From assembly GCA_964019425.1 (NCBI GenBank), contig OZ025836.1, positions 62,001 to 126,000 on the forward strand: a DNA stretch of 64,000 nucleotides. The letters are read 5' to 3'. How positions within the stretch are numbered: position 1 is the stretch's first letter; every line of letters begins with the position of its first letter. Source of the stretch: Flectonema sp. DT1601 (Eukaryota > Euglenozoa > Diplonemea > Diplonemida > Diplonemidae). The notes beneath the pieces were generated by a model. It ran no database searches. It was given only the letters and a program-made list of their open reading frames with translations, and was not told the origin of the DNA. This document shows, in pieces, positions 8,736 to 19,223 of the stretch. Position numbers and translations under genes: made by a program.

Positions 8736-9134
8736 TTTTACTTTGTTTACACTGGGGGAAAACAAAAGGAAAAAAATCTTATTCAAAAAAAAAAAAAGAA
8801 AAAATAACAAAAAAAAAAAAAGAGGCAAAAATAGAAGAAGAAAAAAAAGCAATAAAATTAAAAAAGTAAGGTTTTTCTTTCATGAAAAACCCGGAACGAC
8901 ACAACAAAGAGCTGTTCGGTTCGAGTTTAAAATAGAGAGCGTCAAGTGTTCAATGCAGCGAGCAAAACACTGAAGGTATAGCATATTTCACACTGGTAGC
9001 CGCGTGGATCTGTCACATCAAAATGTGTTCTGTCATCGCGACAGTACACAATCGAAAGTAGCTACACAGTGTAGGTACTCAACTCTCGGGGTTTGGGGAA
9101 AATATAAAAAGTAGTAATTTAAATGTGAAGTTGC
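8227..9134. other. Intergenic spacer with homopolymers and structured segment
   Basis: This gene-free spacer contains a T run of about 29 (8702-8731) and several A-rich blocks. A minus-strand frame at 8271-8639 opens with about 36 ordinary-looking codons but decays into poly-Lys and poly-Phe. It has no family signature and is not called a gene. A folded segment at 8990-9072 is listed separately. Confidence 0.55.
8990..9072. ncRNA. Three-way-junction structured segment, candidate small RNA
   Basis: An outer stem pairs ACACTGGTAGC (8990-9000) with GCTAC-A-CAGTGT (9061-9072), 11 bp with one bulged A. Two hairpins sit inside it: CACAT/ATGTG with a CAAA loop (about 9014-9027), and CTGTC/GACAG around ATCGC (about 9030-9044). 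It begins about 62 nt downstream of the saccharopine dehydrogenase stop codon. No C/D, H/ACA, tRNA or SECIS signature could be fitted. It could be a 3'UTR element or an independent RNA. Confidence 0.4.
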
Positions 9135-10472
9135 CTATGCATCCTTCTTAACGACCTTGTCAACGGTGTCCTTAAAGATGATGTTCTCCTTTGCGAGTTC
9201 CTCAAGGATCGGGTTGTAGATCTCAGGGATGATTGGAATCTGAATTCCGGTCAACTTAATTTGTCCTTCCAACACCATACGGGCGGCAATCGCAACTGGG
9301 AGACCAACAGTTCTGCTCATCGAAGTGGTTCCGTCATCGAGACCATAGTCAACCAACTGAGTGGAGAGGTACTCAGTTCTGTCTGGGTATTCAACAGTGT
9401 AGGTGTGCTTCATAACAATCATGTCCTTCTCTCCCTCGGCGTAAACCATCTCCGACTTCTTCTTCATCAACTCACAGACGGAGTCAAGACGGGTGTTTGC
9501 CTCGACCTTGTCATCAGTGAACAGACCGAGCCATTCCATTGCCTTCAAGACATCACTGTCGACGGCGTGACCAACAGCAGCAGAGACTGCTGCCTTAACG
9601 TCTCCACTTCCCTTTGATTGCTTCAACATCAATTCGTTGTAAGTCATGTTAATCTCCTGCTCAGTCAAGTCCAACATATCAAGCTTTACCAAAGACAAGA
9701 GGATGTCTGCCCATCCATCGTATCTGAAGGTACCTCTGATGAGAGTCTTAATGTCAGGCAAGTTGTAGATCTCCTTGTACATGGTTGAGTCTCTGTTTGG
9801 AACTCCCTCGAATGGTCTGTCAAATCCACTGACTTCCATCTTTCTGGCGACAGCCCAAAGCTTCTCAGATGGGACGTCAGCGACGGCACCATCTTCGTAG
9901 TACTTCGCTGCGTTTCTAGCGGCAAGCAAGACACCACGTGGAGCCCATGAGAACTTGTATCCGAATGGGTTGTTGTTGTTCTGCGGGGCAGGAAGACCAC
10001 CACAGTATGAAGTGAATGAGGTGATCTTACCTCCGGCAGCCTTGGCGGCGTCCATAACTTTGGAAGCAGACATGTGGTCAGTTCCTGGGTCAACTCCACA
10101 CTCGTTGATCATAATGAGACCCTTCTCCTTGGCAGCAGAGTCCAGGGCACGCATGGCGTCTGAAAGGTATGAGGTGGTGAGGAAGTGCTTTCCATTCTCA
10201 ATTGAGATCTTAGCGGCAGTGGCGTGAAGCAACCATGGCAACATAGAAATAACCATAACGGACTCTTTAATAAGTTCAGTCAACTTTGGAAGGTGTTCAG
10301 GCTTTACGGCGTCAATCTCAACAGCAGTGCATCCCTTCAGTCCTTCGACAATCTTCTGGGCCTTTTCCACTCCTCTGCTTCCCAATATGACTTCATATCC
10401 GTGCTTTGAGAGGTAGCTGACTAATGGAGAGACAACTAAACCTGCTCCCAAAACCAAAACCTTTTGTGCCAT
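9135..10472 (-). CDS. LYS9: Saccharopine dehydrogenase (NADP+, L-glutamate-forming), Lys9 type
   Basis: This 445-residue protein is almost exactly the length of yeast Lys9 (446). It interconverts saccharopine and aminoadipate semialdehyde plus glutamate in lysine metabolism, in the cytosol. The Rossmann start KVLVLGAGLVVSPL (GxGxxxxP) binds the nucleotide. Family strings follow: NECGVDPGTDHM, then SYCGGLPAP, NPFGYKFSWAPRGVLLAARN and NRDSTMYKEIYN. I start it at 10472. A longer frame to 10580 adds 36 hydrophobic residues but crosses an acceptor-like TTTTTTTCATTCAG. It stands alone, not fused to lysine-ketoglutarate reductase as in animals and plants. Codon use is strikingly C/G-ending (AAG, ATC, GTC, GAC) compared with its neighbours, suggesting high expression or a different origin. 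Confidence 0.95.
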   Translation of the reverse strand: MAQKVLVLGAGLVVSPLVSYLSKHGYEVILGSRGVEKAQKIVEGLKGCTAVEIDAVKPEHLPKLTELIKESVMVISMLPWLLHATAAKISIENGKHFLTTSYLSDAMRALDSAAKEKGLIMINECGVDPGTDHMSASKVMDAAKAAGGKITSFTSYCGGLPAPQNNNNPFGYKFSWAPRGVLLAARNAAKYYEDGAVADVPSEKLWAVARKMEVSGFDRPFEGVPNRDSTMYKEIYNLPDIKTLIRGTFRYDGWADILLSLVKLDMLDLTEQEINMTYNELMLKQSKGSGDVKAAVSAAVGHAVDSDVLKAMEWLGLFTDDKVEANTRLDSVCELMKKKSEMVYAEGEKDMIVMKHTYTVEYPDRTEYLSTQLVDYGLDDGTTSMSRTVGLPVAIAARMVLEGQIKLTGIQIPIIPEIYNPILEELAKENIIFKDTVDKVVKKDA

Positions 10473-10497
10473 TTTGTTTGAGGTGATAATAAGATAG

Positions 10498-10518
10498 CTG
10501 AATGAAAAAAATAATTGA
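10498..10518 (-). promoter_or_regulatory. Putative trans-splice acceptor, saccharopine dehydrogenase gene
   Basis: The minus strand reads CAATTATTTTTTTCATTCAG with the AG at 10498-10499, 25 nt before the ATG. It argues for the ATG at 10472 rather than the one at 10580. Confidence 0.55.
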
Positions 10519-11108
10519 AATACCGCACACAGAGGTAATAATTGTATCCACACAGTGCCTAGTGTTCTTGTGTTAGTCATTCTCCTTCTCCTGAATAGTT
10601 CTCTGTGAAATTAATAAAAATATTGAATTACAATAATAAAAATAACATTATCAAAGAATCTCTGTAATTGAATCACGAAGTAACAGCCGCGGGGATCAAG
10701 GAGGGGTCAGAGAATTTTTTTGGGGAAGAATTTTCAAGTCAGTTTCTTATTTTGAACAACATCACTTTTCGGTGTTCACATTTTGTTATATTCCGTTCAT
10801 CTGTTCCTCCTCCATCCGTATCTTTTATTCTTCATTAATTACGATGAAGAGTTGTTTTTTTAAAATTGACTAATCAATCTCGTGGAGAGGTTGTTTGTTG
10901 AAGCAGAAAAAAGACTGAAGAAGAAGAAGAAGAAGTAGAAAAGGCAAAAATAGCGAACAGCAGGCATCTACATGAAGCACTTACACTAATGCTACGCTGA
11001 TAACTAGCTTCTTATGATGTATATTGCAATGCTAATTGCTGAGAACACAACCGGCATTAAAAAGCTCGTCAAGAGGGTTTTTTTTTTTTTTTTTTTTTTT
11101 TTTTTCTT

Positions 11109-11134
11109 CTCGACAACGAATGTTGTCAGACGAG
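11109..11134. ncRNA. Small hairpin between a T run and an A run
   Basis: GACAAC (11112-11117) pairs with GTTGTC (11122-11127) around GAAT. A further CTCG/CGAG pairing lies outside it, with an asymmetric bulge. It sits between a T run of about 28 and an A run of about 17. Any function is unknown. Confidence 0.2.
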
Positions 11135-12929
11135 TACACAAAACAAAAAAAAAAAAAAAAAAGAATGAGATTTGCTTGCTAAACTAAGCAACACCTCTTT
11201 GAGAAGAATTTATCGCAACTTAACATAATTAATTGTGATGCGTGCGTGACAATTTGCGATTTGTTCAGAACCGTTCGGCTGAAAGTATTGCTGAGGCTCT
11301 GACAGCACCAATCACCAATGACAAGGCTTGTTATAAATAAAAGATAAAAAGAACGTGAAGACTTCGATAAACTGAAAGGGTTTTCTTAAAAAAAAAAAAA
11401 AAAAAACCGACAATCAAACAAACAAACAAAAAAAAAAAAAAAAAACCATAATAGAAGAAAAAAAACCACTTGACATACGCACAAGGGAATCAGCACTTCA
11501 ACTGCCTTCACAGTGAAGCATTTAAAAAAAGGTTTTGTTGTTGCCTTTGTTCATTTTTTTCATTCTCTGTTTTTTTTTTTCTTCTTCTCCCCCTCCCCCG
11601 AGAGGAATGCAATAGCATGCTGCGAACAATGCAAATATAAAGGTCTCGACCTAACAAAAAAAAAGTGTTTGTTTTTAAGAAAAAAATAGAAGTGAAAAAA
11701 ACAAATCACTGAGGGACGCAATACATAAAAAAAATTAAATAAAAAACATCTTTTTTTCTCGGGGATTGTGGGGGGGAAAAAAGAGGGGAAAAAAAAAAAG
11801 GGATTTTTTTTTGCAGGTCCCAAGAAAAACATAAAACACAGAATCAAGTCCAGCCGACGACTACCAATGCCACGTACGACGTATGGCAAGGCTGGCTTGT
11901 GGGTGGGTCACTATACGAGCTAGTTGCTAAGGAAAAGACTCACACAAACTTCAATAGCAGGCACAGTTACATTAAACCCTTTATATTATATTGACTTCTT
12001 GCAACTACAAGAAGGCTTTTAAGATCAACAGGGAAAACCCTGAATGAGTAAAAATCTGGGAACACAAAAAAAAAAAAAAAGGACATCTTGCAAGCCAACA
12101 ATCCCAGGTTCGAATCCGTTCACACACCATTTTCGATTTTTTAAAGATCACAGATCTGGTTTCTCGTATAAAGTGAAAGTTTAATATCATACATCTAGAG
12201 TGTGCTAAACAACGATGAGAAATATAACTTTTCCAAAACTAAGATAACTACAACACCAAAAAAAAAAAAAAAAAACTAAACGTATAATAAAAAAGCTACT
12301 TTTCGCTCTTTATTTTACGATCATTTGGGTTAGAACAGAAAATCTGTTTTTGATAATAATAATCAATTATCCCTGAAAAAAAGTAGTATTTTTCGCAGTA
12401 TTCCTTGATTCTTATTATTTTATTATTATCATTATTATTATTATTATTATTTTTTTTTTTTTTTTCGTGGCGATAGTACTCTCATTTAAAACGAGGGGCC
12501 GAAAAGGGAAAGATGAAAAAAAAAAAACTCCCTCAAAAAAGGAAGACAGAAAACGAGGAAAAAAAAAAAAAAAAAATGTGGAACATGAGAGATACTTTGG
12601 TGACAGTGAAAATACAAAAAAAGAATTGAGGTCAGTATTAGTTTTCCACAAATCAAATCACGAATAACAGAATTTTAAAAACATCATAATTAAAGCTTCC
12701 AATACCATCTCGTCAACAGACCAGTTTTTTTTTTTTATGACAACCGACTAAACTGGGATAGAGCTGCGGGGAGAGAACTCACACTTTGCGAGTATTTCAA
12801 ATCCCAGCCATCAGAGAAAAAATAATCGGCAGCATTAACGCAAGAGAACTAATAAAACTACGACGACAACTTTCATTCGAAAATGACTCTTTGTCGAAAA
12901 TAGAAAAAAGTTATTCATATATTAAAGCT

Positions 12930-12960
<31 letters not shown>

Positions 12961-13119
12961 CCAAAATCCACACAAATTCCACAGGACCACAACAGACCAG
13001 GCTTACATAAAACATACGGAAAAAAAAAAAAAAAAAAAAAAAAAAAACGACGACGACAATTCTCATAACCGACGAATTGATCATTCATGAAAAGAATAAA
13101 AGGGAAGGAGAGAAAACAA

Positions 13120-13152
<33 letters not shown>

Positions 13153-14563
13153 GATCAAAAAAAAGTAAAACCGAAAACTACCCACCCAGCTTGTAGCTTA
13201 GAAGGCAGATTGCTGTTAATCCCTATTTTGATGAGGTAACAACAGAAAATCCTGTCATTCAGAAAAAAACAAAGTAATGACTACTTTTTTTCGATTATTT
13301 TTTTTATTTATTTGTGAACAAAAAAAAAACAACAAAAAAAAAAAAAATTATCAGATTCAGTATCAAGAAGGAGTGATAGTTTTCTTTTTTTTTTTTTTTT
13401 TTTTTCCCCTTTTTTACACAATTTAACTTAGAAAAAAGTGATAACTGTGCTTTTTGTGAAAATATTATTTTATTTTTTCCCTTTTTATTCTATCTCCATT
13501 CCCCACTCCCCTTAAAAAAAAAACAAAAACAGAGAATTAGTTGCCTTTAACTGCGTTTGGAAAAGTGAAAATCATGTATCAGCATGCGATAGACGCAAAA
13601 AAAAAAAAAAAAAAAAAGAATATAATAATAAATAAATAAATAAAAATTAACGTCAACAAGCGACTGCTAGTTGAAAGTCAAAACATATCAAATGTTAATC
13701 AATCGTATGTCGTTTCATTTGGGTTGTCTTTTTATTTTATTTTTTTTTTTTTTTTTCCCTCCCTGCCTATCCCATAGAGCTTCAATTCCGCGTTATTGAA
13801 GTGGTCTACTATCAGATCACAGCATTTTCAGCATCAGAGTTGAGCAACCTACGGCAACAGAACTTGACAAACAGTTTTGCCTTGACGGTGAATAGGAAAC
13901 ACAACACCGATGCGAAGGTCGGATCCGCGGATTTTGTGGAAAAAAAAAAAAAAGGAAGGGGGTAAAAAAAAAAAAATAAGAACAAAAAAAAAAAAAAACA
14001 CGGAGTTACGTTAATAGAAATAGAAAGGCTAAAATGATAAAGATGTGGAGTTTTTTTTTTTTTTTTTTTTTTAATTTTTATGTTTTTTTTTTTTCCCTGA
14101 CCGAAATTTTTTCGAAGGAAGAGCATTACCCTATATAATTCCTTCAACTATATTTCTGTGTTACTCACCTTCTTTATTTAAAAAAAAAAAAAGAAGGAAA
14201 AAAAGGGTCTTTTCGCTTTTTTTTTCTTCTTTTTATTTGATTGTAAATTTTGAAGTACCGTCTCAACAAAGGATGAAATAAAAATAACAAAAAAAAAAAA
14301 AAAAAAAAAAAAAAAACCAAAGGTGAGAAATGATGTTTACTGTATTGTATTTGCAGGAGGGTGTGATTTAGCAACAAGAGGTCGATAACCGACAAATAAA
14401 ACCAACAACCGCCTTAAGCCGAGATGAAATTATTCATAGCCTCGACTTATTTTTTTTTTTTTTTTTTTGGGTTTCAAAAAATGGGGGGAAGGATCAACAA
14501 AGAAATAAAAATATATTTAAAAAAAAAAAAAAAAGGCAAACAAAATGGGAAAATAACTACTGG

Positions 14564-14592
14564 AAACAACAACAACAACAACAACAACAACA
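14564..14592. repeat. AAC trinucleotide microsatellite
   Basis: This is a run of about nine AAC units, running directly into an A homopolymer. It has no coding context. Confidence 0.8.
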
Positions 14593-16004
14593 AAAAAAAA
14601 AAAAAAAAAAAAAGTTAATACGAGAGTTGAGCAATTACTAGATATCGAAATGAGATACAGAGATTAACCAGTAAATAGCTGTTGGTTTTCATTAGAAATT
14701 ATGCAAAGCAACAAACTAGTCCTGAATGGAAACTAGTCTTGTGGAGGAAAGAAATCTCACTCACCAGATTCGGTACCCGAGACGTACTCAACAGCAGTCA
14801 AGTATCAAAATTTTACAATAGGCGATCAGTGGCGTTAGTCTGTTTTTTTTTTTTTTTTTTTTAAATTTAAAGGTAACAAAATTGTCAAATAATTAAAAAA
14901 AAAAAAAGTTATTTTAACATACCTGCGGCAGACAGTTAAAGGATCAAGGTGTGTGTGTTGTGGGTTGTTTTTTTTCTTTCTTTTTTTTTTTGTTTTCTTA
15001 AATATCCGTAACAGTTATAATTACGAAACAATGTTAGTAACCATCTCCTTTCTTCGACCTGACGGGTCTCGCGCAGAATTGCTCAGATCTTCCTCAAGTT
15101 TTGAGGAATTCGTTTCTTTTTTTTTTTTTTTTTCTTTCTTTCTCTTGTTCTTTCTTACTTGCCAACCTACCTCGTATTACTTAGCTACTTTTGCCTCATT
15201 TAATTCGAACAAAAATAACAAAAAAAAAAAAAAAAATAACAAAAAACCCAACCATAACTTACTGGCAGCTAGCAGTGTACACACATAATCGTGGTGTAAT
15301 TTCCCGCAGCACTTGTTTTTTTTTTTTTTTTTTTTTAACTTTTGACTGGTCACTCAGTTGACGCTATGTATAAAACTAAAATTGAGTCAAGTTACCCAGG
15401 TCTACCAGGGGAAGCGACAACCACTAAGAAGTGTAAACCTAAACCAGCTGCTATTTTGATTTTTTTTTCTTTTTTTTTCTTTTTTTTCCGTTTAGTTGGT
15501 TGCTGTTAATTCCCTCAACGTACTCTCCTCTTTTTAAGCACTTCCCGAGACTCAGTATACAAAAAAAACAAAAGATTGGATTCGGAGGCTTCCCAAACTA
15601 TTATTATTATTATTATTATTGGAAATTAAAGTTTTTTTTAGGTTAAAGGCTGCTTAATGAGAATAAAAGTCCTTTCTACCACCCCTAAAAAAAGAATAAT
15701 AATAATAATGAATAATAAATAAACCAAGCCTTCCCAGGAATCAGGGCTCACTAGGGAGTTAGCTACACACACAATATATTCGTGAAAAAATAAATTAAAA
15801 AGAAAAGAAAAGAAAGAAAAAAAACTATATTAGAAATTGCACACAGACAAAGGCCAGGTCCATAATCTTCTTGTGAGGAATGGAAAAAGAGGATATAAAA
15901 GGCTATGAGTGTCACTCCGTGTGTGTTTTCTAGTAATAAACATAAGATCAAACAGTAGACCCGTACGAGTTGGATACTTTTAATTGTTTAGGTCGTCACT
16001 ATTT

Positions 16005-16100
16005 AGAGAATGAGTTGATGGGGAGACCTCAACTAGGTCTCTCCATCGGTAGGTTCATATTTAGTTTTCCTTCTCATCCTACCGATGGTACTCATTCTTT
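16005..16100 (+). ncRNA. Three-way-junction RNA candidate followed by a T run
   Basis: The closing stem pairs 16005-16015 with 16090-16100 (11 bp including one G-U). Hairpin A pairs GGGGAGACC (16020-16028) with GGTCTCTCC (16036-16044) around a 7-nt loop. Hairpin B pairs ATCGGTAGG (16045-16053) with CCTACCGAT (16078-16086) around a 24-nt loop. Directly after the closing stem comes a run of nine or so T, like a Pol III terminator, so I favour the plus strand, opposite to all protein genes. CCATC (16043-16047) can pair with GATGG on either side (16017-16021 or 16084-16088), giving two mutually exclusive folds. No tRNA or known snRNA motif is seen. Confidence 0.5.
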
Positions 16101-16725
16101 TTTTTCTTTTAACAAGTAAATAAAAAAAAACTCGAAAAAAAAAAGAAAAAAAAAACGAAGATTTATTCTCGCCCAGATATGTGACTCAATAACAGTAGCG
16201 GATAGATCAACTGAAATACGGTTTAGCTACTTAAAAAAAAAAAAAAGAGAAAAAAAAATAGAGTAAAGCTGAAAAGTTAAGCCAAGAGAAGAGAATAAGT
16301 CTCCCCTCATACTCTTCTTCTTTTTCGCAAACTAACTTCTCAGAAACCTACCGTCTGAAATTCTTTGAGAGGAGCTGACTCGAAGCTCCCACACCATAAA
16401 ATAAATAAAACATGGAGGGAGGACAAGTCGCTGTTATTCTTTATTTGTTCTACTTTTTGTGTTTTCTTCTTCTTTTATTCTCTCCTGCATGTTCTGCAGG
16501 ATTCTTCTTAAGAATCACCAGCTTTACAATAATCAAACGTAAATCAGTAGTGAGAACACTGAATTTGTTTGTGTACAAAGATAATAATGTACTACCCCAA
16601 AACAAATATTATTTTTACTTCACTTAAAAGATTGAAGCAAATCGTAAGGGAATGCTTTCAGTTTCTCTTCTTAACACGAACAGGGGGCACATGCCTATTT
16701 CTGGTTAATAATAATACGAAAAGGT

Positions 16726-17733
16726 TTACTCAATGTCTTGTGCCACTCCGTGAACAAGAGCTGCTGGAGCTGATGCACGTCGAAACGCTATTACAGCAGC
16801 ACCCTGTTTGTGTTGTTGTTGTTGTCGTTTATTAAACAAATTCCATAATAATGTAACAACAATATTAATACATACACTGTCTGGGAAAGCAACAGCTGAA
16901 GCCCGTCTTCCCCACTCTGTTGGCATCCTTCTCATGCCACCAATTCCGGTGTCTTCAACTTGCGCAGATTGCTTTCTGTTTTTCTTCTTCGACTGCTGCT
17001 TCTTTGAAGGAGAAGTAATCAGCGAGTCCGCTTCAACATCCTCCTCGTGTACTATTTCCGCTTCGTCGTGCGCAAAAGCGCAGTCAGTGCCAAATGCACA
17101 TCCCGACTTCAGGAAGTTACGACACATAACAGTCTTGAATCGCTGGGCGTCAAGCTTACGGCGACGGCTTTTTTTATTCTTCTTTTTAGGTGCCGGTGCT
17201 GCCGCAGCAAACTCTCCATCTTCAATTGATGATTCCTCGTCAAGTGGAGGTGGAAGTCCTGCTGCTACTGCAGGCATTGCGATCCTAACTCCTTTTTGAT
17301 CTCTTTTTCTGGTTGCTGGGGAACGGACTGCGGGTGGGGAAGGAACACCAACGGTTTGCGCTTCTTGAACAGCAGAAATACCGGCATTGATACTTGCTGT
17401 GATATTCGCAGTAATATTTGTCAAGCTTGATGACGGACTAGGTCCAGCAGTACTTGGAATAGAACTCACAAGAGAATCACTACCAGGAACTCTAACCGTT
17501 TGTTGCATTGGCGCTGCCTGCATATGACCAGCCTGCATCTGAGGCTGCAAAGTACCGTCTGCTGACTGTACTTGCATAACCTGCAATTGCTGAACTGGAT
17601 TATGAGCTGCGAGAGGGATAAACGGCTGTCCCACTTGTTGCGGAATCCCTCGCTGTTGATCTAAAGTAGTCTGAGGGAAGCAAACCCAAACATTCTGCTG
17701 AAATGGAGGAACTACATTACCGACTGAATCCAT
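16726..17733 (-). CDS. CCCH zinc-finger protein, probably RNA-binding
   Basis: Two exons are inferred: 16876-17733 and 16726-16803. They are split by a 72-nt intron (16804-16875) that starts GTATGT and ends AAACAG. The spliced product has 311 residues. The intron has no stop and keeps the frame, so unspliced RNA would give 335 residues. The N-terminal half is Gln-, Pro- and Ser-rich and low in complexity. A basic KKKNKKSRRRK patch (about 183-193) precedes one CCCH finger, FKTVMCRNFLKSGCAFGTDC then AFAH (C-x7-C-x5-C-x3-H), as in tristetraprolin/TIS11 and related mRNA-binding proteins. A second KKKNRK patch follows. A single-finger RNA-binding regulator is likely; its target is unknown. An acidic stretch after the finger is typical of such proteins. 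Confidence 0.75.
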   Translation of the reverse strand: MDSVGNVVPPFQQNVWVCFPQTTLDQQRGIPQQVGQPFIPLAAHNPVQQLQVMQVQSADGTLQPQMQAGHMQAAPMQQTVRVPGSDSLVSSIPSTAGPSPSSSLTNITANITASINAGISAVQEAQTVGVPSPPAVRSPATRKRDQKGVRIAMPAVAAGLPPPLDEESSIEDGEFAAAAPAPKKKNKKSRRRKLDAQRFKTVMCRNFLKSGCAFGTDCAFAHDEAEIVHEEDVEADSLITSPSKKQQSKKKNRKQSAQVEDTGIGGMRRMPTEWGRRASAVAFPDSVCINIVVTLLWNLFNKRQQQQHKQGAAVIAFRRASAPAALVHGVAQDIE

Positions 17734-17749
17734 CTTATTGATTCACTTG

Positions 17750-17765
17750 CTGAATAAAATTAATT
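17750..17765 (-). promoter_or_regulatory. Putative trans-splice acceptor, CCCH gene
   Basis: The minus strand reads TTAATTTTATTCAG with the AG at 17750-17751, 16 nt before the ATG. Confidence 0.5.
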
Positions 17766-17993
17766 ATTATTAATAATAAGTTATGAAATGGAAGTTAATA
17801 ATTAAATGAACTCTTAACCACTACTACTATGATGTTTATTGCTGTAGGAGATGTTGATCAGAAAGAAACATTTTTTAAATAATAATAAAAATCGATAACT
17901 GAACACTCGAGAACGACACAACGACCGAGGGATAGTAAAGGAACACGTCAATGATAACACTCAAAGTACTTCATCTGAAGGCGTTGATTACAT

Positions 17994-18950
17994 TTAGGCT
18001 TTCAAAGCATCAGAATAGTAGCCGTTCCTCATGCTGTCGACTTCTTTTAATTTAGAAAAGTACTCCGACTTGGTAGCTGAGTTAAGCTCATTTGTTATCA
18101 GTGCGAGTCGCGGCCATTTCTGAGATGGATCGTCGTCGAGAAGTTCTTGAGCAGCTTCTGTTACTTTTGTAATCGAGTCTTTTGAAGTAGACTCGCTAAT
18201 CAACCAGTTTGCATACATCCATCCAGATTGGTCTTGTGGACAAGTATAGAAGGCATTTGAGAGTAATTCAAGTTCCTCATTTATCAAACAGTTCTTCTCT
18301 TCTCCAGCAGGTTGTTTTGAAATTATCTTCGCGCGAGCGTGCCACGCGGAATAGTTTGAAAAGTTTTCCTCAGCACAGCTGTTGGCGAATTTCATTTCCT
18401 CGTCGTCGTCGTATTTTCCCAGCTCTTTGAGAATATTACAAGCAAACATTCGATAGCCCCAACAGTGAAAATTACGTTCATCAGATTTTAATAAAGTAGC
18501 ACACAGTTGTAAGTCTCTGCGAAGTAATTTTGCTTTCGTTTCTGAACATATTAAGTTTCGCATAAGCCATCGTCTGTGTTCCCAAGTTCCATAACTTTTT
18601 ACATCTCTCTTTTCGATGCAAGACTCGTTTAGCTGAAGATCGGTTGTTATGAAAGTTCTATTTAGTGTTTCTGGTGATACACAAATACCTTCGTGTACTC
18701 CACCAGACCCAACGACGTGTTGTGGGCTGCCCATTAAGTGAAGAAGTATTTCTTTTCTGTAATTCCACATAGTGTAGAACTCTGGGTTTATCATTAGTAC
18801 CTTATCAAGCATTTTTAACGCGGCTTCGCTGTACACTTTCTTCTTGCGGAGTTCCAAGCATTTTTCGTAGAGTTCTCGGTAGGCTTTTATTTTAACCATC
18901 AGCTGTTTCTTTGCAGCTTCGGTCATTTCTTCACGTTTGCGGTCGTGCAT
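17994..18950 (-). CDS. RABGGTA: Rab geranylgeranyltransferase alpha subunit
   Basis: This is a 318-residue intronless protein, near the length of yeast Bet4 (about 327). Prenyltransferase alpha repeats recur as W-x-x-R-x-x-[ILW] motifs: TMWNYRKEIL, then KSYGTWEHRRWL, FHCWGYRMF, YSAWHARAKII and SGWMYANWL. The start MHDRKREE resembles the MHGR start of human RABGGTA, and VKSYGTW is diagnostic of the Rab enzyme rather than the FTase/GGTase-I alpha subunit. With the beta subunit and Rab escort protein it adds two geranylgeranyl groups to Rab GTPases in the cytosol. It lacks the Ig-like and LRR domains of the mammalian protein, as in fungi. An acceptor-like TTCTCAACCTCAG lies 14 nt before the ATG. 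Confidence 0.9.
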   Translation of the reverse strand: MHDRKREEMTEAAKKQLMVKIKAYRELYEKCLELRKKKVYSEAALKMLDKVLMINPEFYTMWNYRKEILLHLMGSPQHVVGSGGVHEGICVSPETLNRTFITTDLQLNESCIEKRDVKSYGTWEHRRWLMRNLICSETKAKLLRRDLQLCATLLKSDERNFHCWGYRMFACNILKELGKYDDDEEMKFANSCAEENFSNYSAWHARAKIISKQPAGEEKNCLINEELELLSNAFYTCPQDQSGWMYANWLISESTSKDSITKVTEAAQELLDDDPSQKWPRLALITNELNSATKSEYFSKLKEVDSMRNGYYSDALKA

Positions 18951-18964
18951 TTTATGTTATGTGG

Positions 18965-18984
18965 CTGAGGTTGAGAAATATTTT
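18965..18984 (-). promoter_or_regulatory. Putative trans-splice acceptor, RABGGTA gene
   Basis: The minus strand reads AATATTTCTCAACCTCAG with the AG at 18965-18966, 14 nt before the ATG. Confidence 0.5.
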
Positions 18985-19223
18985 TAAAAAAAGATTTCTA
19001 AAAAAAAAAAGTTTTCAGATCTGCCACCGAACCAGATTCCTCAGAAGGAGTACAAAACCCTAATAAAGGAAAAGGTTACCTGTGATGGCACAATTCTGTT
19101 TCTAAACCGAATAATAGTTTTTGTAGGTACAAAAAAAATAAAAAAAATAGAAAATAAATAAAATACAATGTGAGCTATTCAACGATAACCCTATTGATAT
19201 TGTTATTCCAATCCTCACACAGA

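Larger units (their letters stand above)
10500..16725. other. Gene-free region, 6.2 kb, dense in A/T homopolymers
   Basis: No frame here looks coding. The longest are under 112 codons and are driven by Lys and Phe runs. By eye there are roughly 25 A or T runs of 10 or more between 12.0 and 15.4 kb, about one per 125-140 bp, on both strands, separated by 60-150 bp of mixed unique sequence. Short microsatellites occur: GAA near 10.92 kb, ATT near 12.43 kb, AAC near 14.57 kb and TTA near 15.6 kb. A structured segment at 16005-16100 is listed separately. There is no transposon signature, tRNA or rRNA that I can support. The flanking genes point the same way, so it is not a strand-switch region. 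Confidence 0.7.

Noticed and set aside
8990-9072. SECIS element on the minus strand
   Set aside because: An ATGA string exists, but the required helix length and the paired GA quartet do not fit, and the preceding protein has no in-frame TGA.
10473-10580. 36-residue N-terminal extension of saccharopine dehydrogenase as a targeting peptide
   Set aside because: It crosses a strong acceptor-like site, is hydrophobic rather than amphipathic, and the homologous protein starts at the later ATG.
12100-12128. tRNA B-box-like string GGTTCGAATCC followed by ACACACCA
   Set aside because: The T stem does not pair, there is no A box upstream, and an A run interrupts the place where the acceptor and D arm should be.
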